Source of the DNA: Acidaminococcaceae bacterium
GTDB lineage: Bacteria; Bacillota; Negativicutes; Acidaminococcales; Acidaminococcaceae
DNA: 64,000 bases
Reading direction: 5' to 3'
Assembly (NCBI GenBank): GCA_022484685.1
Contig: JAKVKY010000006.1
Location: 1-64,000 of the forward strand
Part shown: piece after piece, positions 7,704 to 16,275 of the stretch
How the letters are laid out: every line of letters begins with the position of its first letter
Numbering within the stretch: position 1 is the stretch's first letter
Notes under the pieces: model-generated
The model's input: the letters and a program-made list of their open reading frames with translations, nothing else
What the model was told of the DNA's origin: nothing
Databases searched by the model: none
Made by a program: the position numbers and the translations under genes

Positions 7704-8662
7704 CTTTTTGTAACCCCCCAACAAGCGAGGAAATGGCCGGGCTCAAATTGTGCCAGCGGCGGCCTTTCACTCTTACAACGCAAATCAACTAAAGGACAAC
7801 GGTTCTGATACGGACAGCCCCGTTCCTGGGCCACGTTCTCTGTCATATCGGCGGCCTTGGTCAGCGGCTTTAATTTTTTGCCGACGGCCGGCAAAGCGGC
7901 GATCAGTTCCCGGGTGTACGGGTGCAAAGGCTCCAGCATAATTTTTTCGCTGGGTCCCAGCTCCACGATCTGCCCGGCATACATGACGGCGGTACGGTCG
8001 CTGATATATTTGACCACCGCCAGATTGTGCGAAATAAAAATATAGGTCAGGTGCAGCTTTTGCCGCAGGTCGTTAAGCAAATTTAAAACCTGGGCCTGCA
8101 CCGACACGTCCAGAGCGGACGTCGGTTCATCCAAAATTAAAATTTCCGGTTCCGTGGTCAGGGCCCTGGCGATGGAAATCCTCTGCCGCTGCCCGCCGCT
8201 AAATTCGTGGGGGTAACGGTCCAGACAGGATGCGTTCATGCCTACCAGTTCCAGCAAAGCTGTGACCTTGGCGTGCATCTCAGCCTTGGAAAGTTTGGTC
8301 ATGATCTTTAACGGTTCCGTCAAAATTTCTTCCACGGTCATGCGCGGGCTCAAAGAAGAATAAGGATCCTGGAAGACGATCTGCACGAAGCGGCGCAGCG
8401 GCCGTAAATCTTTTTCTTTCAGGCTGGTCACGTCGGTGCCGTCCAGGATAATCTTGCCCCGGGTCAAAGTTTCCAAACGGATGATGAGGCTGGCCAGGGT
8501 ACTTTTACCGCAGCCCGACTCACCCACGATACCCAAGGCTTCGCCCCTCTGAATATCCAGGGTGATGCCGCGGACCGCGTGGATATAACTTTTTTTGCCC
8601 ATCATGGTTTTCTTCACGAAAACCTTATCTACATTTTCAAGACGCAGTAATGGCAGTGTCAC
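7700..8662 (-). CDS. dppF: Peptide ABC transporter ATP-binding protein (DppF/OppF-like)
   Basis: 320 residues. Walker A GESGCGKST (47-55), signature FSGGQRQRIS (about 160), Walker B ILILDEPTSALD, switch His in FISHNLAVV. The C-terminal oligopeptide extension has the RGCPYQNRCPLVDLRC cysteine motif typical of Opp/Dpp ATPases, some of which bind an iron-sulfur cluster there. It pairs with the other ATPase to drive peptide import. The start is a GTG with GGAGG 9 nt upstream, overlapping the end of the preceding ATPase gene by 26 bp, which implies translational coupling. Confidence 0.92.
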   Translation of the reverse strand: MTLPLLRLENVDKVFVKKTMMGKKSYIHAVRGITLDIQRGEALGIVGESGCGKSTLASLIIRLETLTRGKIILDGTDVTSLKEKDLRPLRRFVQIVFQDPYSSLSPRMTVEEILTEPLKIMTKLSKAEMHAKVTALLELVGMNASCLDRYPHEFSGGQRQRISIARALTTEPEILILDEPTSALDVSVQAQVLNLLNDLRQKLHLTYIFISHNLAVVKYISDRTAVMYAGQIVELGPSEKIMLEPLHPYTRELIAALPAVGKKLKPLTKAADMTENVAQERGCPYQNRCPLVDLRCKSERPPLAQFEPGHFLACWGVTKS

Positions 8663-9677
8663 CGGCCTCGGCCTCCTTCCAGCAGCAAACGCTGCGGCCG
8701 TCTCCGGCTACATGCAGCGGCGGATGTTTGGCGGTGCAGTTTTCCCCGCACACGCTGCAGCGAGGCGCAAAACGGCACCCGTCCATGTGCTCCCGGGGAT
8801 CCGGCACCATGCCGGGAATAGCGCACAATTCCAAACGCTCCGCCCCTTTGGGGGTAAAGCCCGGAATCGCGGCCAGTAAAGCTTTGGTATAAGGATGGCG
8901 GGGCGTCGTTAAAACTTCCACCGCCGTACCTGCTTCCACAATCTCGCCGGAATACATGACGGCGATACTGTCGCACACCTGAGCGATAACGCCCAGATCG
9001 TGGCTGATAAAGATGACGCCGGCGCCGGCTTTGTCGGCCGCTTCCTTGACCAGGCCCAGGATCTGCGCCTGAATGGTCACGTCTAACGCGGTAGTCGGTT
9101 CGTCCGCGATCAAAAGTTTGGGCGAGCAGCTTAAGGCGATGGCGATCATGGCCCGCTGCCGCATGCCGCCGGAAAGTTCGTAGGGATAAGCTTTGAGCAT
9201 TTTTTCCGGTTCCTTAATATGCACGTTTTCCAACATGGCGATAGCGCGGGCATGGGCCTCGCCGCCCTGCAGGTGCTGGTGGGTGCAGATCACGTCTTCC
9301 AGCTGCTGCCCCACGGTAAAGACCGGGTTCAGGCAGGTCATCGGTTCCTGGAAGATCATGGCAATCTCTTTGCCCCGATAGTGCGCCATTTCTTTTTCGC
9401 TCTTGGTGGTCAGCTCTTCCCCGCAAAAGTTAATACTGCCTTGCAGGGATTTGCTGCCGCCCGGGAGCAGCTGGGTCACGGCGCTGGCAGTCATGGATTT
9501 GCCGCTGCCGGATTCGCCCACCAGGCCCACGATCTCACCGGCGTGGACCGTCAGGTTCACGTGGTGCAGGATGGGGATCAGCTCCTGCTCCTTGCGCAGG
9601 GTGACATTCAAATCTTTAATTTGTAAGATGGGAGCAGCTGCTGCCGCGCCCGTAGTTTTGCTGTCTGTGCTTGTCAT
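8637..9677 (-). CDS. dppD: Peptide ABC transporter ATP-binding protein (DppD/OppD-like)
   Basis: 346 residues. Walker [10 protein letters not shown] near residue 55, signature LSGGMRQRA near 170, Walker [13 protein letters not shown], His switch FISHDLGVI. The C-terminal Cys motif [17 protein letters not shown] is typical of the family. An Ala-rich N-terminal lead of about 18 residues precedes the ABC domain. The ATG follows AAGGA. Together with DppF it forms the ATPase pair of the importer. It begins 39 bp after dppC in the same operon. Confidence 0.92.
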   Translation of the reverse strand: MTSTDSKTTGAAAAAPILQIKDLNVTLRKEQELIPILHHVNLTVHAGEIVGLVGESGSGKSMTASAVTQLLPGGSKSLQGSINFCGEELTTKSEKEMAHYRGKEIAMIFQEPMTCLNPVFTVGQQLEDVICTHQHLQGGEAHARAIAMLENVHIKEPEKMLKAYPYELSGGMRQRAMIAIALSCSPKLLIADEPTTALDVTIQAQILGLVKEAADKAGAGVIFISHDLGVIAQVCDSIAVMYSGEIVEAGTAVEVLTTPRHPYTKALLAAIPGFTPKGAERLELCAIPGMVPDPREHMDGCRFAPRCSVCGENCTAKHPPLHVAGDGRSVCCWKEAEAGDTAITAS

Positions 9678-9715
9678 TTTTTATCCTTGTTCACGCTGTG
9701 CCCGGCACAGCTTTT

Positions 9716-10558
9716 TTAACCTTGTTTGCTCTTAGGATCCAGGATATCCCGGATGCCGTCGCCTAATAAGTTAAAGCCCACTACCGTTACCAGGATGGAA
9801 AGTCCCGGGAAGGCGGCGTACCACCACTGGTCGATGGCATACGCCCGGGCGGAGTTGACCATGGCGCCCCATTCAGGAGTAGGCGGCTGGGCGCCCAGAC
9901 CGATGAAGCTCATGGACGCCGCCATGAGGATGGCATCGCCCAGACCCAAAGTCATCTGCACCATGATCGGCGTCAGGGAGTTGGGAATAATATGTTTCCA
10001 GATAATCCAGAACGGCGGTGCGCCAAACGTGCGGGCAGCTTTCACATACTGCCGCTGCTTTAAGCTCAGTACCTGGCCCCGGACTAAGCGGACGTACACA
10101 GGAATCTTGACGATGGAAACCGCCAGCATGGTATTGAACAGGCCTAAACCTAACGAAGCCGTCAGGGCCAGGGCCAGCACCATGGACGGAAAACTTAAGA
10201 CCATGTCGCTGATGGACATGATGACGTTATCCACCTTGCCGCCGGCGTAACCGGAAATGCTGCCGAAGAGGATGCCGAAGAAAGCGGACACGCACACGAT
10301 GGCGATGCCCACTGAAACAGAAATCCGACAGCCGTACAGCACCCGGGTAAAAATATCGCGGCCCATCTCATCGGTGCCGAAAAGATGTTTTAAAGCGGGC
10401 GCGCCTAAGCGGTGCGGCACATCAATCACATTGGGATCGTACGGCGCGATCACCGGCGCAAACACGCCGACTAAAATTACCAGCAGGACGATGCCGGCGC
10501 CGATGGCGGTGAGGCGGTTGTATTTTAAAATTTTGAGCGCGCGTTCCGTGAAGGTCAT
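9716..10558 (-). CDS. dppC: Peptide ABC transporter permease (DppC/OppC-like)
   Basis: 280 residues, BPD_transp_1 permease with about six membrane segments. An N-terminal OppC-type segment (TAIGAGIVLLVILVGVFAPVIAPYDPN) includes the conserved APYDPN motif, and LFGTDEMGRDIFTRVLYG is a family hallmark. The EAA-loop region KAARTFGAPPFWIIWKHIIPNS contacts the ATPases. Its ATG overlaps the dppB stop in an ATGA arrangement, so the two permeases are translationally coupled. Confidence 0.93.
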   Translation of the reverse strand: MTFTERALKILKYNRLTAIGAGIVLLVILVGVFAPVIAPYDPNVIDVPHRLGAPALKHLFGTDEMGRDIFTRVLYGCRISVSVGIAIVCVSAFFGILFGSISGYAGGKVDNVIMSISDMVLSFPSMVLALALTASLGLGLFNTMLAVSIVKIPVYVRLVRGQVLSLKQRQYVKAARTFGAPPFWIIWKHIIPNSLTPIMVQMTLGLGDAILMAASMSFIGLGAQPPTPEWGAMVNSARAYAIDQWWYAAFPGLSILVTVVGFNLLGDGIRDILDPKSKQG

Positions 10559-11574
10559 TTGTCCACCTCCCTGATCTGAGGATCCAGGAAGCGGTACAAC
10601 ATGTCCACGATAAAGTTAATGAACACGTACACGCAGGACACGATCATGGTAAAACCCATGATGGCCGGGAAATCCAGGAACGTGATGGCTTCCACCACGT
10701 ACTTGCCCATGCCGGGCCAGGCAAAAATCGTCTCCGTGATAATAGCGCCGGACAGTAAATCGGCCAGGGTCAAACCCGCGATGGTGACCGTGGGCAGCAG
10801 GGCGTTCTTTAACGCGTAGTGGTAGAGGATGCGCCGGGTGGGGATGCCACAGGACCGGGCCGTACGGATATAATCTTCCTCCAGCACGTCGATCATGCTG
10901 CTGCGTACCTGCCGGGCAATAATCGCCAGCTGCACATAAGCCAGGCACACCGCCGGCAGGATCAGATGATGGATGGCGCTAAGGACCACGTCCATCTGAC
11001 CGGCAAAGAGCCCGTCTAAAATATACATACCCGTCACCTGAGGCGGCGGCGTCATAAAAGTATCCAGCCGTCCCGATGCCGGGAAGATAGGAATCCATTT
11101 ATAAAAAATAATGAGCGCCACCACGCCGGACCAGAACAAAGGTGTAGACACACCGATGAGGGAAACGATACGGCACAGGTGATCGGGCCACTTGTTGCGA
11201 TGCACGGCGGCCACCACGCCCAGGATGATACCAAAAATCACGGCCAGGATCATGGCGGACAGCGTCAGCTCCAAAGTCGCAGGGAAAAACTTTTTCAGTT
11301 CACTGGATACCGGCTGCTGGCTGCGGATACTGATACCCATATCTCCGTGCATCAGACCGGTCACATATTTATAGTACTGTTCCGTCAGCGGACGGTCCAG
11401 ACCTAATTCCACCCGGGCCCGGGCCAAAGTTGCCGCGCTGGCCTTATCGCCCACCATCATCCGGGCGGGATCGCCGGGTATGACATGGCTCAGGGCAAAG
11501 GTAATGATGGACACGCCGATCAAAACCAGGAGCAGGTGTATAATTTGGTTCCGTATGTAATGAAAGGAAAACAA
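10555..11574 (-). CDS. dppB: Peptide ABC transporter permease (DppB/OppB-like)
   Basis: 339 residues. The N-terminus has the family pattern IRNQIIHLLLVLIGVSIITFALSHVIPGDPAR, and the EAA loop reads RTARSCGIPTRRILYHYALKNALLP. It forms the heterodimeric channel with DppC. The start is a TTG with a GGGGG run 7 nt upstream. It lies after a strong stem-loop that separates it from the first binding-protein gene, so permease expression probably depends on read-through. Confidence 0.92.
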   Translation of the reverse strand: MFSFHYIRNQIIHLLLVLIGVSIITFALSHVIPGDPARMMVGDKASAATLARARVELGLDRPLTEQYYKYVTGLMHGDMGISIRSQQPVSSELKKFFPATLELTLSAMILAVIFGIILGVVAAVHRNKWPDHLCRIVSLIGVSTPLFWSGVVALIIFYKWIPIFPASGRLDTFMTPPPQVTGMYILDGLFAGQMDVVLSAIHHLILPAVCLAYVQLAIIARQVRSSMIDVLEEDYIRTARSCGIPTRRILYHYALKNALLPTVTIAGLTLADLLSGAIITETIFAWPGMGKYVVEAITFLDFPAIMGFTMIVSCVYVFINFIVDMLYRFLDPQIREVDK

Positions 11575-11643
11575 AGAAAAACCCCCAAGTAAAAAATTTA
11601 ATTTATACCTTACAGATTATACCACAAAGTGCCCACTGAAAAA

Positions 11644-11687
11644 ACAGGTAAAACGTGACGGTTTACGCCGCCACGTTTTGTGCCTGT
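11644..11687 (-). terminator. Intra-operon terminator between binding protein and permeases
   Basis: AAAACGTGACGG pairs with CCGCCACGTTTT, extended by ACAGG/CCTGT, and is followed on the minus strand by a T-rich run. It lies about 60 bp past the stop of the first binding-protein gene. Partial termination here would make more binding protein than membrane complex. Confidence 0.8.
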
Positions 11688-11747
11688 AAGCTTTATGCCT
11701 ACCTAACTCTTAAAATCAGACTGCTGCGTTAACTTGAGGACCAAACT

Positions 11748-13328
11748 TTAAGACTTGCTCATGTCCTCAAAGTTGAACATGCCGTCCAGCATCGGGTTGT
11801 ATACGAAGCCTTTGACATTAGCCCGCTGCGGTACGATGGTACTGGTCTGGAAGAGCAGGATGTAACCGGCTTCGTCCACCACGATCTTCTGCGCCTGGCG
11901 GTACAGGTCGGTACGTTGTTTCTGGTCGGTAACTTCCACGGCCTGACGGATCAGCTGGTCCACCTTGTCGTTCTTATAGAAGCTGCGGTCGCCGGAAAGG
12001 CCGAACATCTTGCTGTCATACCAGCAGTTCATGAACATGTACGGATCGGCAAAGTCCGGGGTCCAGCTGCCTAAGCAGATCTCGAAGTTGCCCTTGTCTA
12101 CCCGTTCACGCAGGGTAGCCCAGGCCACCTTGTCCAGTTCGCACTTGATGCCGGCTTTTTGTAAACTGTTCTGGATCAGCAGCGCTTCTGCTTCCCAGAA
12201 GGTCTTGTAGTTGGAATAAAGCAGATGCACGGTCAAATCTTTTTGTCCGGATTCCGCCAACAGCTGTTTAGCCTTCTCCACGTTGGTGGTGTAACCGGTC
12301 AGACTGTCGTCGTAACCCCACATTCCTTTGGGGATAGGTCCCTTCATGGGCACGCCTTTGCCTTTGACGCTGCCGTCGATGATGGCTTTATAATCCATGG
12401 CGTAGCTCAAGGCCTGACGTACTTTCACGTTATTGAGGGGCGCTTTCTGGTTGTTCACATACAGATAGCTGACCAGGAAGTTGGGATACTCTCCCACCTT
12501 GATGTCCTTGTTCTTCGCCAGTTCCTCGGTCTGCTCCACCGGAATGCCTTCCGCGATATCCAGGTCGCCTTTTTCTAACTGCAGGCGCTGAGCGCTGGCA
12601 TCCTTAATGACCTGGAAGATGACTTTCTTCAGGGACGGTTTCTTGCCCCAGTATTTATCGTTGGCCGTCATGGTCACATGCTGGCCCCGGGCCCATTCGC
12701 TTAACTGGTAGGCGCCGCTGCCCATGGTATGTTCGGCCAGGTAGGCGGTGGCATTGTCATCGCCCTTGGCTTTTTCCATGACCTTGGGGTTGATGACGCT
12801 GGCGCCGCTGGTAGCCAGGGTGTACAGGAACGGTGCAAAAGGTTTGCTTAAAGTAAACTTAACCGTGGTAGCATCCACAGCCTCCACCGTTTTTAAAGTC
12901 GGGAAGTAATCAGAAGGTCCCTTCTTCATCTTCATCAGACGGTCAAAGGAAAACTTGACAGCCTTGGCATCTACCGGCGTGCCGTCCGGGAACTTGGCGT
13001 CTTTCTTTAATTTAAAGGTCCAGGTTAAACCATCCGGGCTGGCGGTCCAGCTTTCAGCCAGGCTGGCTTCCACTTCGGTGCTGGCCTTGCCGTTATCCGT
13101 CTTATATTTTACCAGGCGGTCATAGCAGGGATAGCTGATGGCCCAGGTACCGTTATCCATGGAAACCGCCGGATCCAAAGTCGCAGATTCAAAAGCCGTA
13201 CCGATAACCAGGGTATCCTTCGGCGTCTTGGCGCTGCCGCCGCTACTGCTCCCGCTGCCACCGCAGCCGCTCAGGCTGGCAGCCAGTAATCCTGCCAGTA
13301 CAACCAGACTCAGTTTCTTCAAACTCAT
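11748..13328 (-). CDS. Peptide ABC transporter substrate-binding lipoprotein (DppA/OppA-like, first copy)
   Basis: 526 residues. Lipobox LSGC (Cys22) after an Ala/Leu-rich signal sequence, then a Gly/Ser linker. SBP_bac_5 family: TLVIGTAFESATLDPAVSMD, MGSGAYQLSEWARGQ near 200, VRQALSYAMDY near 305. It is the leading gene of the peptide-uptake cluster and a recent paralogue of the copy at 5096-6652. The ATG at 13328 is preferred because it follows GGGAGGGG; an upstream in-frame start has no ribosome-binding site. A structured leader with a terminator-like stem precedes it. Confidence 0.92.
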   Translation of the reverse strand: MSLKKLSLVVLAGLLAASLSGCGGSGSSSGGSAKTPKDTLVIGTAFESATLDPAVSMDNGTWAISYPCYDRLVKYKTDNGKASTEVEASLAESWTASPDGLTWTFKLKKDAKFPDGTPVDAKAVKFSFDRLMKMKKGPSDYFPTLKTVEAVDATTVKFTLSKPFAPFLYTLATSGASVINPKVMEKAKGDDNATAYLAEHTMGSGAYQLSEWARGQHVTMTANDKYWGKKPSLKKVIFQVIKDASAQRLQLEKGDLDIAEGIPVEQTEELAKNKDIKVGEYPNFLVSYLYVNNQKAPLNNVKVRQALSYAMDYKAIIDGSVKGKGVPMKGPIPKGMWGYDDSLTGYTTNVEKAKQLLAESGQKDLTVHLLYSNYKTFWEAEALLIQNSLQKAGIKCELDKVAWATLRERVDKGNFEICLGSWTPDFADPYMFMNCWYDSKMFGLSGDRSFYKNDKVDQLIRQAVEVTDQKQRTDLYRQAQKIVVDEAGYILLFQTSTIVPQRANVKGFVYNPMLDGMFNFEDMSKS

Positions 13329-13376
13329 ACAAACCCCTCCCACCTCATAGACTTGCAAATATTATTTTCAAAATAA

Positions 13377-13425
13377 CAAAGGAGCCCTGGTCTCCGTATC
13401 CAATTACGAAACTTAGGCTCCTTTG
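13377..13425 (-). promoter_or_regulatory. Terminator-like structured leader of the peptide operon
   Basis: CAAAGGAGCC pairs with GGCTCCTTTG on the minus strand. Inside, a second stem CGTA-ATTGGA-TACG is separated from the first by an asymmetric internal loop (TAAGTTT / GAGACCAG). A TTATTTT run follows. This looks like an attenuator or small aptamer controlling the operon, but I do not recognise it as a known riboswitch class. Confidence 0.5.
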
Positions 13426-13633
13426 CCACTTTGACTATTTTTATTCTCCTGCAGGAGGAAAAAATCCTGCACAAAGTTAATAGTTTTTGTAAAAAAACGA
13501 TGTTTTTTTATGTTTTTTGTACACCTGTACGCAAGATTCTCCTGTAAAAATACTTTTAAAGATTCATGTTCGCAACGGCAAGACAAAGTTGCCTACGCAT
13601 CAATGCCTGTAAAAATACCCTGCTGCCTGCCTG

Positions 13634-14422
13634 TTACAGCACCCGGTCCCGGTACATCTTGCGCGCTTCAAAGTACACCGGTACCAGACCGCACTCTTTG
13701 GCTAACACCGAGGCTAAACCCAACCGTCTGGTCACATGGGTCTTGTTGTGAGCGTCGCTACCCACGGTGCAGTAGCGTCCGCCCAAACCGGCATAACAGT
13801 GGCCGATGTCCAGCATGGTCTTGATGGCCTGCTGGTTATCCAGACGCCGGGTATTAAATTCCAGCGGGATCTGGCGTTCCACCAGTTTGCCCAGCAGCTG
13901 CTGGTACAATTTTAAGTGCTCTTCCAGATGCAGTTCCCCTTCCGGGCCTGTATAAGGCCAGTAACGGCAGATATAATCAATGTGGGCAAACGCATCAAAA
14001 TTTTTGTGGCTGTCCACGCAGGCGATGGCCGTTTTTACATACAGTTCCTCCGCCTGAAGCTGGGTCAAACCCTGGTACGCCTTTTTGTAATACAGATCCT
14101 CTTTGTTCATCATGTGGACGGCGCCCAGCACGTAATCAAACGCGTAGCCCTGAGGCACGGCGTCATCCTTGGCCGCCAGGTGGGGCTGCATGCCCACCTC
14201 GATGCCCAGTAGCAGTTTCCCCGGCCGGCGCAGCTTTTGGTATTCAGCAAAATAAGCGTCCCGGTCAAAAATAAATTTCTTGGGGTCGCCCGGATATTCA
14301 TAATCCCAATGCTCGGTGACCACCATACCCAGCTTGGGCTCATCCTTAACCTGAGCCCAGGCCTGCGCCAGCGTCATACTGGAATCGCTGGAAAAACCAC
14401 AATGCACATGGGTATCAAACAT
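13634..14422 (-). CDS. PHP-domain histidinol-phosphatase family protein (HisJ-like)
   Basis: 262 residues. The N-terminal FDTHVHCGFSSDSSM is the first PHP metal motif (HxH), VVTEHWDYEYPGD gives the next His, and TVGSDAHNKTHVTRRLG near the C-terminus supplies the final Asp/His ligands. HisJ dephosphorylates L-histidinol phosphate in histidine synthesis. No other his genes are nearby, so another phosphoester is possible. The gene lies 12 bp downstream of ychF and is probably co-transcribed with it. Confidence 0.85.
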   Translation of the reverse strand: MFDTHVHCGFSSDSSMTLAQAWAQVKDEPKLGMVVTEHWDYEYPGDPKKFIFDRDAYFAEYQKLRRPGKLLLGIEVGMQPHLAAKDDAVPQGYAFDYVLGAVHMMNKEDLYYKKAYQGLTQLQAEELYVKTAIACVDSHKNFDAFAHIDYICRYWPYTGPEGELHLEEHLKLYQQLLGKLVERQIPLEFNTRRLDNQQAIKTMLDIGHCYAGLGGRYCTVGSDAHNKTHVTRRLGLASVLAKECGLVPVYFEARKMYRDRVL

Positions 14423-14434
14423 GTTGCCGCCCCC

Positions 14435-15541
14435 TTACACATTAAAGCGGAACTCGACCACGTCGCCGTCCTGCATCACATAATCCTTGCCTTCCATGCG
14501 GACCAGGCCTTTATCCCGGGCCGCCGCCTTGCTGCCGCAGGCTACCAGGTCCTTGTAGCTGACAATCTCGGCCTTGATAAAACCGCGTTCAAAATCCGTA
14601 TGAATCTTGCCGGCCGCCTGAGGCGCTTTCATACCGATATTGATGGTCCAGGCCCGGCTTTCCATCTCGCCGGCGGTTAAAAAAGTCTGCAAACCTAAAA
14701 GTTTAAATCCCGCCCTGATCAACCGGTCCAAACCAGCTTCTTTCAGGCCCATCATGTCCAGATATTCCTTGGCTTCGGCCTTCTCCATCTCGGCGATGTC
14801 GGCCTCAATCTTGGCGCTGATGGTCACCATCTGGGCGCCTTCTTTTTGTACATACTCCGTCAGCTTCTGCACATAGGGGTTGGCGCTGGCATCCGCCGCT
14901 TCGCTTTCCGCCACGTTGGCCACATAAATCACCGGCTTCATGGTTAACAGATGGGCGTCGTACAAAGAAGCTTTCTGTTCCTCGGTCAGTCCCTGGCCCC
15001 GGGCCGGGATGGCCTCGCCTAAAGCGGCGTTGACTTTTTTCAATAATTCCTTAAACTCGCCGGCTTTTTTATCGTGAGCCTTGATGAGTTTTTCTACCTT
15101 GGGCAGTTGTTTCTCGATGGATTCCATGTCGGCCAGGCACAGTTCCGTGTTGATAATCTCAATATCCCGCACCGGATCGATGCTGCCTTCCACGTGCGTG
15201 ATATTGCCGTCCTCAAAGCAGCGGACCACCTCGCAGATGGCGTCCACCTCGCGGATATGGGACAGGAATTTGTTGCCCAGACCTTCACCTTTGCTGGCGC
15301 CTTTCACCAGACCGGCGATATCCACGAAGCGCATGGCTGCCGGCACAATACGGCCGCTGTTGAACATCTTGGACAAAACCGTCAGACGTTCATCGGGAAC
15401 ATCTACCACGCCCACGTTGGGCTCGATGGTGCAGAAGGGATAGTTGGCGGCTTCGGCGCCGGCTTTGGTAATAGCGTTGAACAGGGTGCTCTTGCCTACG
15501 TTAGGCAGACCGACAATACCCATCTCTAAATTTGTACTCAC
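14435..15541 (-). CDS. ychF: Redox-regulated ATPase YchF
   Basis: 368 residues. G1 [15 protein letters not shown] near residue 10, [20 protein letters not shown] (G3 and switch II), NVAE in the G4 position that gives ATP over GTP preference, and the C-terminal TGS domain ending VVEFRFNV. YchF/OLA1 binds ribosomes and responds to oxidative stress. The start is taken as GTG at 15541 (protein begins [11 protein letters not shown]), with AAGGAG 8 nt upstream. The ATG at 15547 is only 2 nt from that ribosome-binding site. Confidence 0.95.
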   Translation of the reverse strand: MSTNLEMGIVGLPNVGKSTLFNAITKAGAEAANYPFCTIEPNVGVVDVPDERLTVLSKMFNSGRIVPAAMRFVDIAGLVKGASKGEGLGNKFLSHIREVDAICEVVRCFEDGNITHVEGSIDPVRDIEIINTELCLADMESIEKQLPKVEKLIKAHDKKAGEFKELLKKVNAALGEAIPARGQGLTEEQKASLYDAHLLTMKPVIYVANVAESEAADASANPYVQKLTEYVQKEGAQMVTISAKIEADIAEMEKAEAKEYLDMMGLKEAGLDRLIRAGFKLLGLQTFLTAGEMESRAWTINIGMKAPQAAGKIHTDFERGFIKAEIVSYKDLVACGSKAAARDKGLVRMEGKDYVMQDGDVVEFRFNV

Positions 15542-15638
15542 TTGCATCGCTCCTTAACTATATTTACTGTTAGACATTGTTTAACTTCTGTATCATATAA
15601 TTTTACAATATTCGCGGGGTTTACGCAACTAGCTTAAG

Positions 15639-15770
15639 AAAGAGAGCGTGTACCTTTGTGTCCGCGCAACCGGATGCGGCAAGCAAAATTCACAATAAAT
15701 GTCAGCCGCCGGGGCGTTACCCGGCTTCTCCGCCCGCATCACGGCGCTTACAAAGGTACACGCCCTCTTT
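15639..15770 (+). repeat. Covarying hairpin repeat, copy C
   Basis: Outer stem GCGTGTACCTTTGT pairs with ACAAAGGTACACGC, flanked by AAAGAG/CTCTTT. The core has GTCAGCCG then CCGGG-GCGTTA-CCCGG. An intermediate helix pairs ATGCGG with CCGCAT. On the minus strand it begins 3 bases after the crcB stop codon, a position like that of copy A. Confidence 0.75.
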
Positions 15771-15772
15771 AC

Positions 15773-16150
15773 TTACAATATAGATTGTATCACCTGCATA
15801 CCGACTGCCACACAGATTAAGCCGGCGGCTACGCTGCAGGTGATGTTGGCGACGGCGTAGACGGGATGGAGGTAGAGCAGGTTAAAAGTTTCCAGGGAAA
15901 AGGTGGAGAAAGTGGTGAGCCCGCCCAGGACGCCGGTGATGGCAAAAAGTTTAAGGAACATGGGCAGCTCCGGATGTCTTTGAAAATAACCGGCCAGAAG
16001 CCCGATGCAGAAACAGCCGAGCAGATTTACGATCAAGGTACCGTAGGGAAAAGCCGGAGCTTTATCCCCGTACACCGTCAGGGTAATTAGATAGCGCAGT
16101 AAGGCGCCGAGCCCGCCGCCCACCAGGACCATCAACATGTCTAAATACAT
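15773..16150 (-). CDS. crcB: Fluoride efflux channel CrcB/Fluc
   Basis: 125 residues, four membrane helices, the normal length for one Fluc subunit; Fluc works as an antiparallel dimer exporting F-. Family motifs are visible: GGGLGALLRYLIT at the N-terminus, GTLIVNLLGCFCIGLLAG with the pore-lining Asn near residue 45, and GVLGGLTTFSTFSLE near 80 with the phenylalanine-box and Na+-site region. The single gene implies a homodimer. A fluoride riboswitch directly upstream confirms the role. The ATG follows AAGGAGGAAGAA. Confidence 0.97.
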   Translation of the reverse strand: MYLDMLMVLVGGGLGALLRYLITLTVYGDKAPAFPYGTLIVNLLGCFCIGLLAGYFQRHPELPMFLKLFAITGVLGGLTTFSTFSLETFNLLYLHPVYAVANITCSVAAGLICVAVGMQVIQSIL

Positions 16151-16171
16151 TTCTTCCTCCTTGGGGCATAG

Positions 16172-16254
16172 AAAAAGCTGATGCCCTCTTTTTTATTAGA
16201 AGTCATCAGCTTTAAAAGCGGTTTCAGCAAGGCTGCGGGAGTACTTCATTCCCG
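16172..16254 (-). ncRNA. Fluoride riboswitch with overlapping terminator
   Basis: On the minus strand CGGGAATGAAGTACTCCCG is followed by AGCTGATGACTTCTA, the conserved crcB-motif 3' part. The loop bases GAAGT can pair with ACTTC to make the family's pseudoknot. AAAGCTGATG, part of the aptamer, can instead pair with CATCAGCTTT, which is followed by TTT, forming a terminator (16174-16213). Fluoride binding should hold the aptamer and let crcB be transcribed. Confidence 0.93.
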
Positions 16255-16275
16255 TGGCTGTTATTATAACAAACT

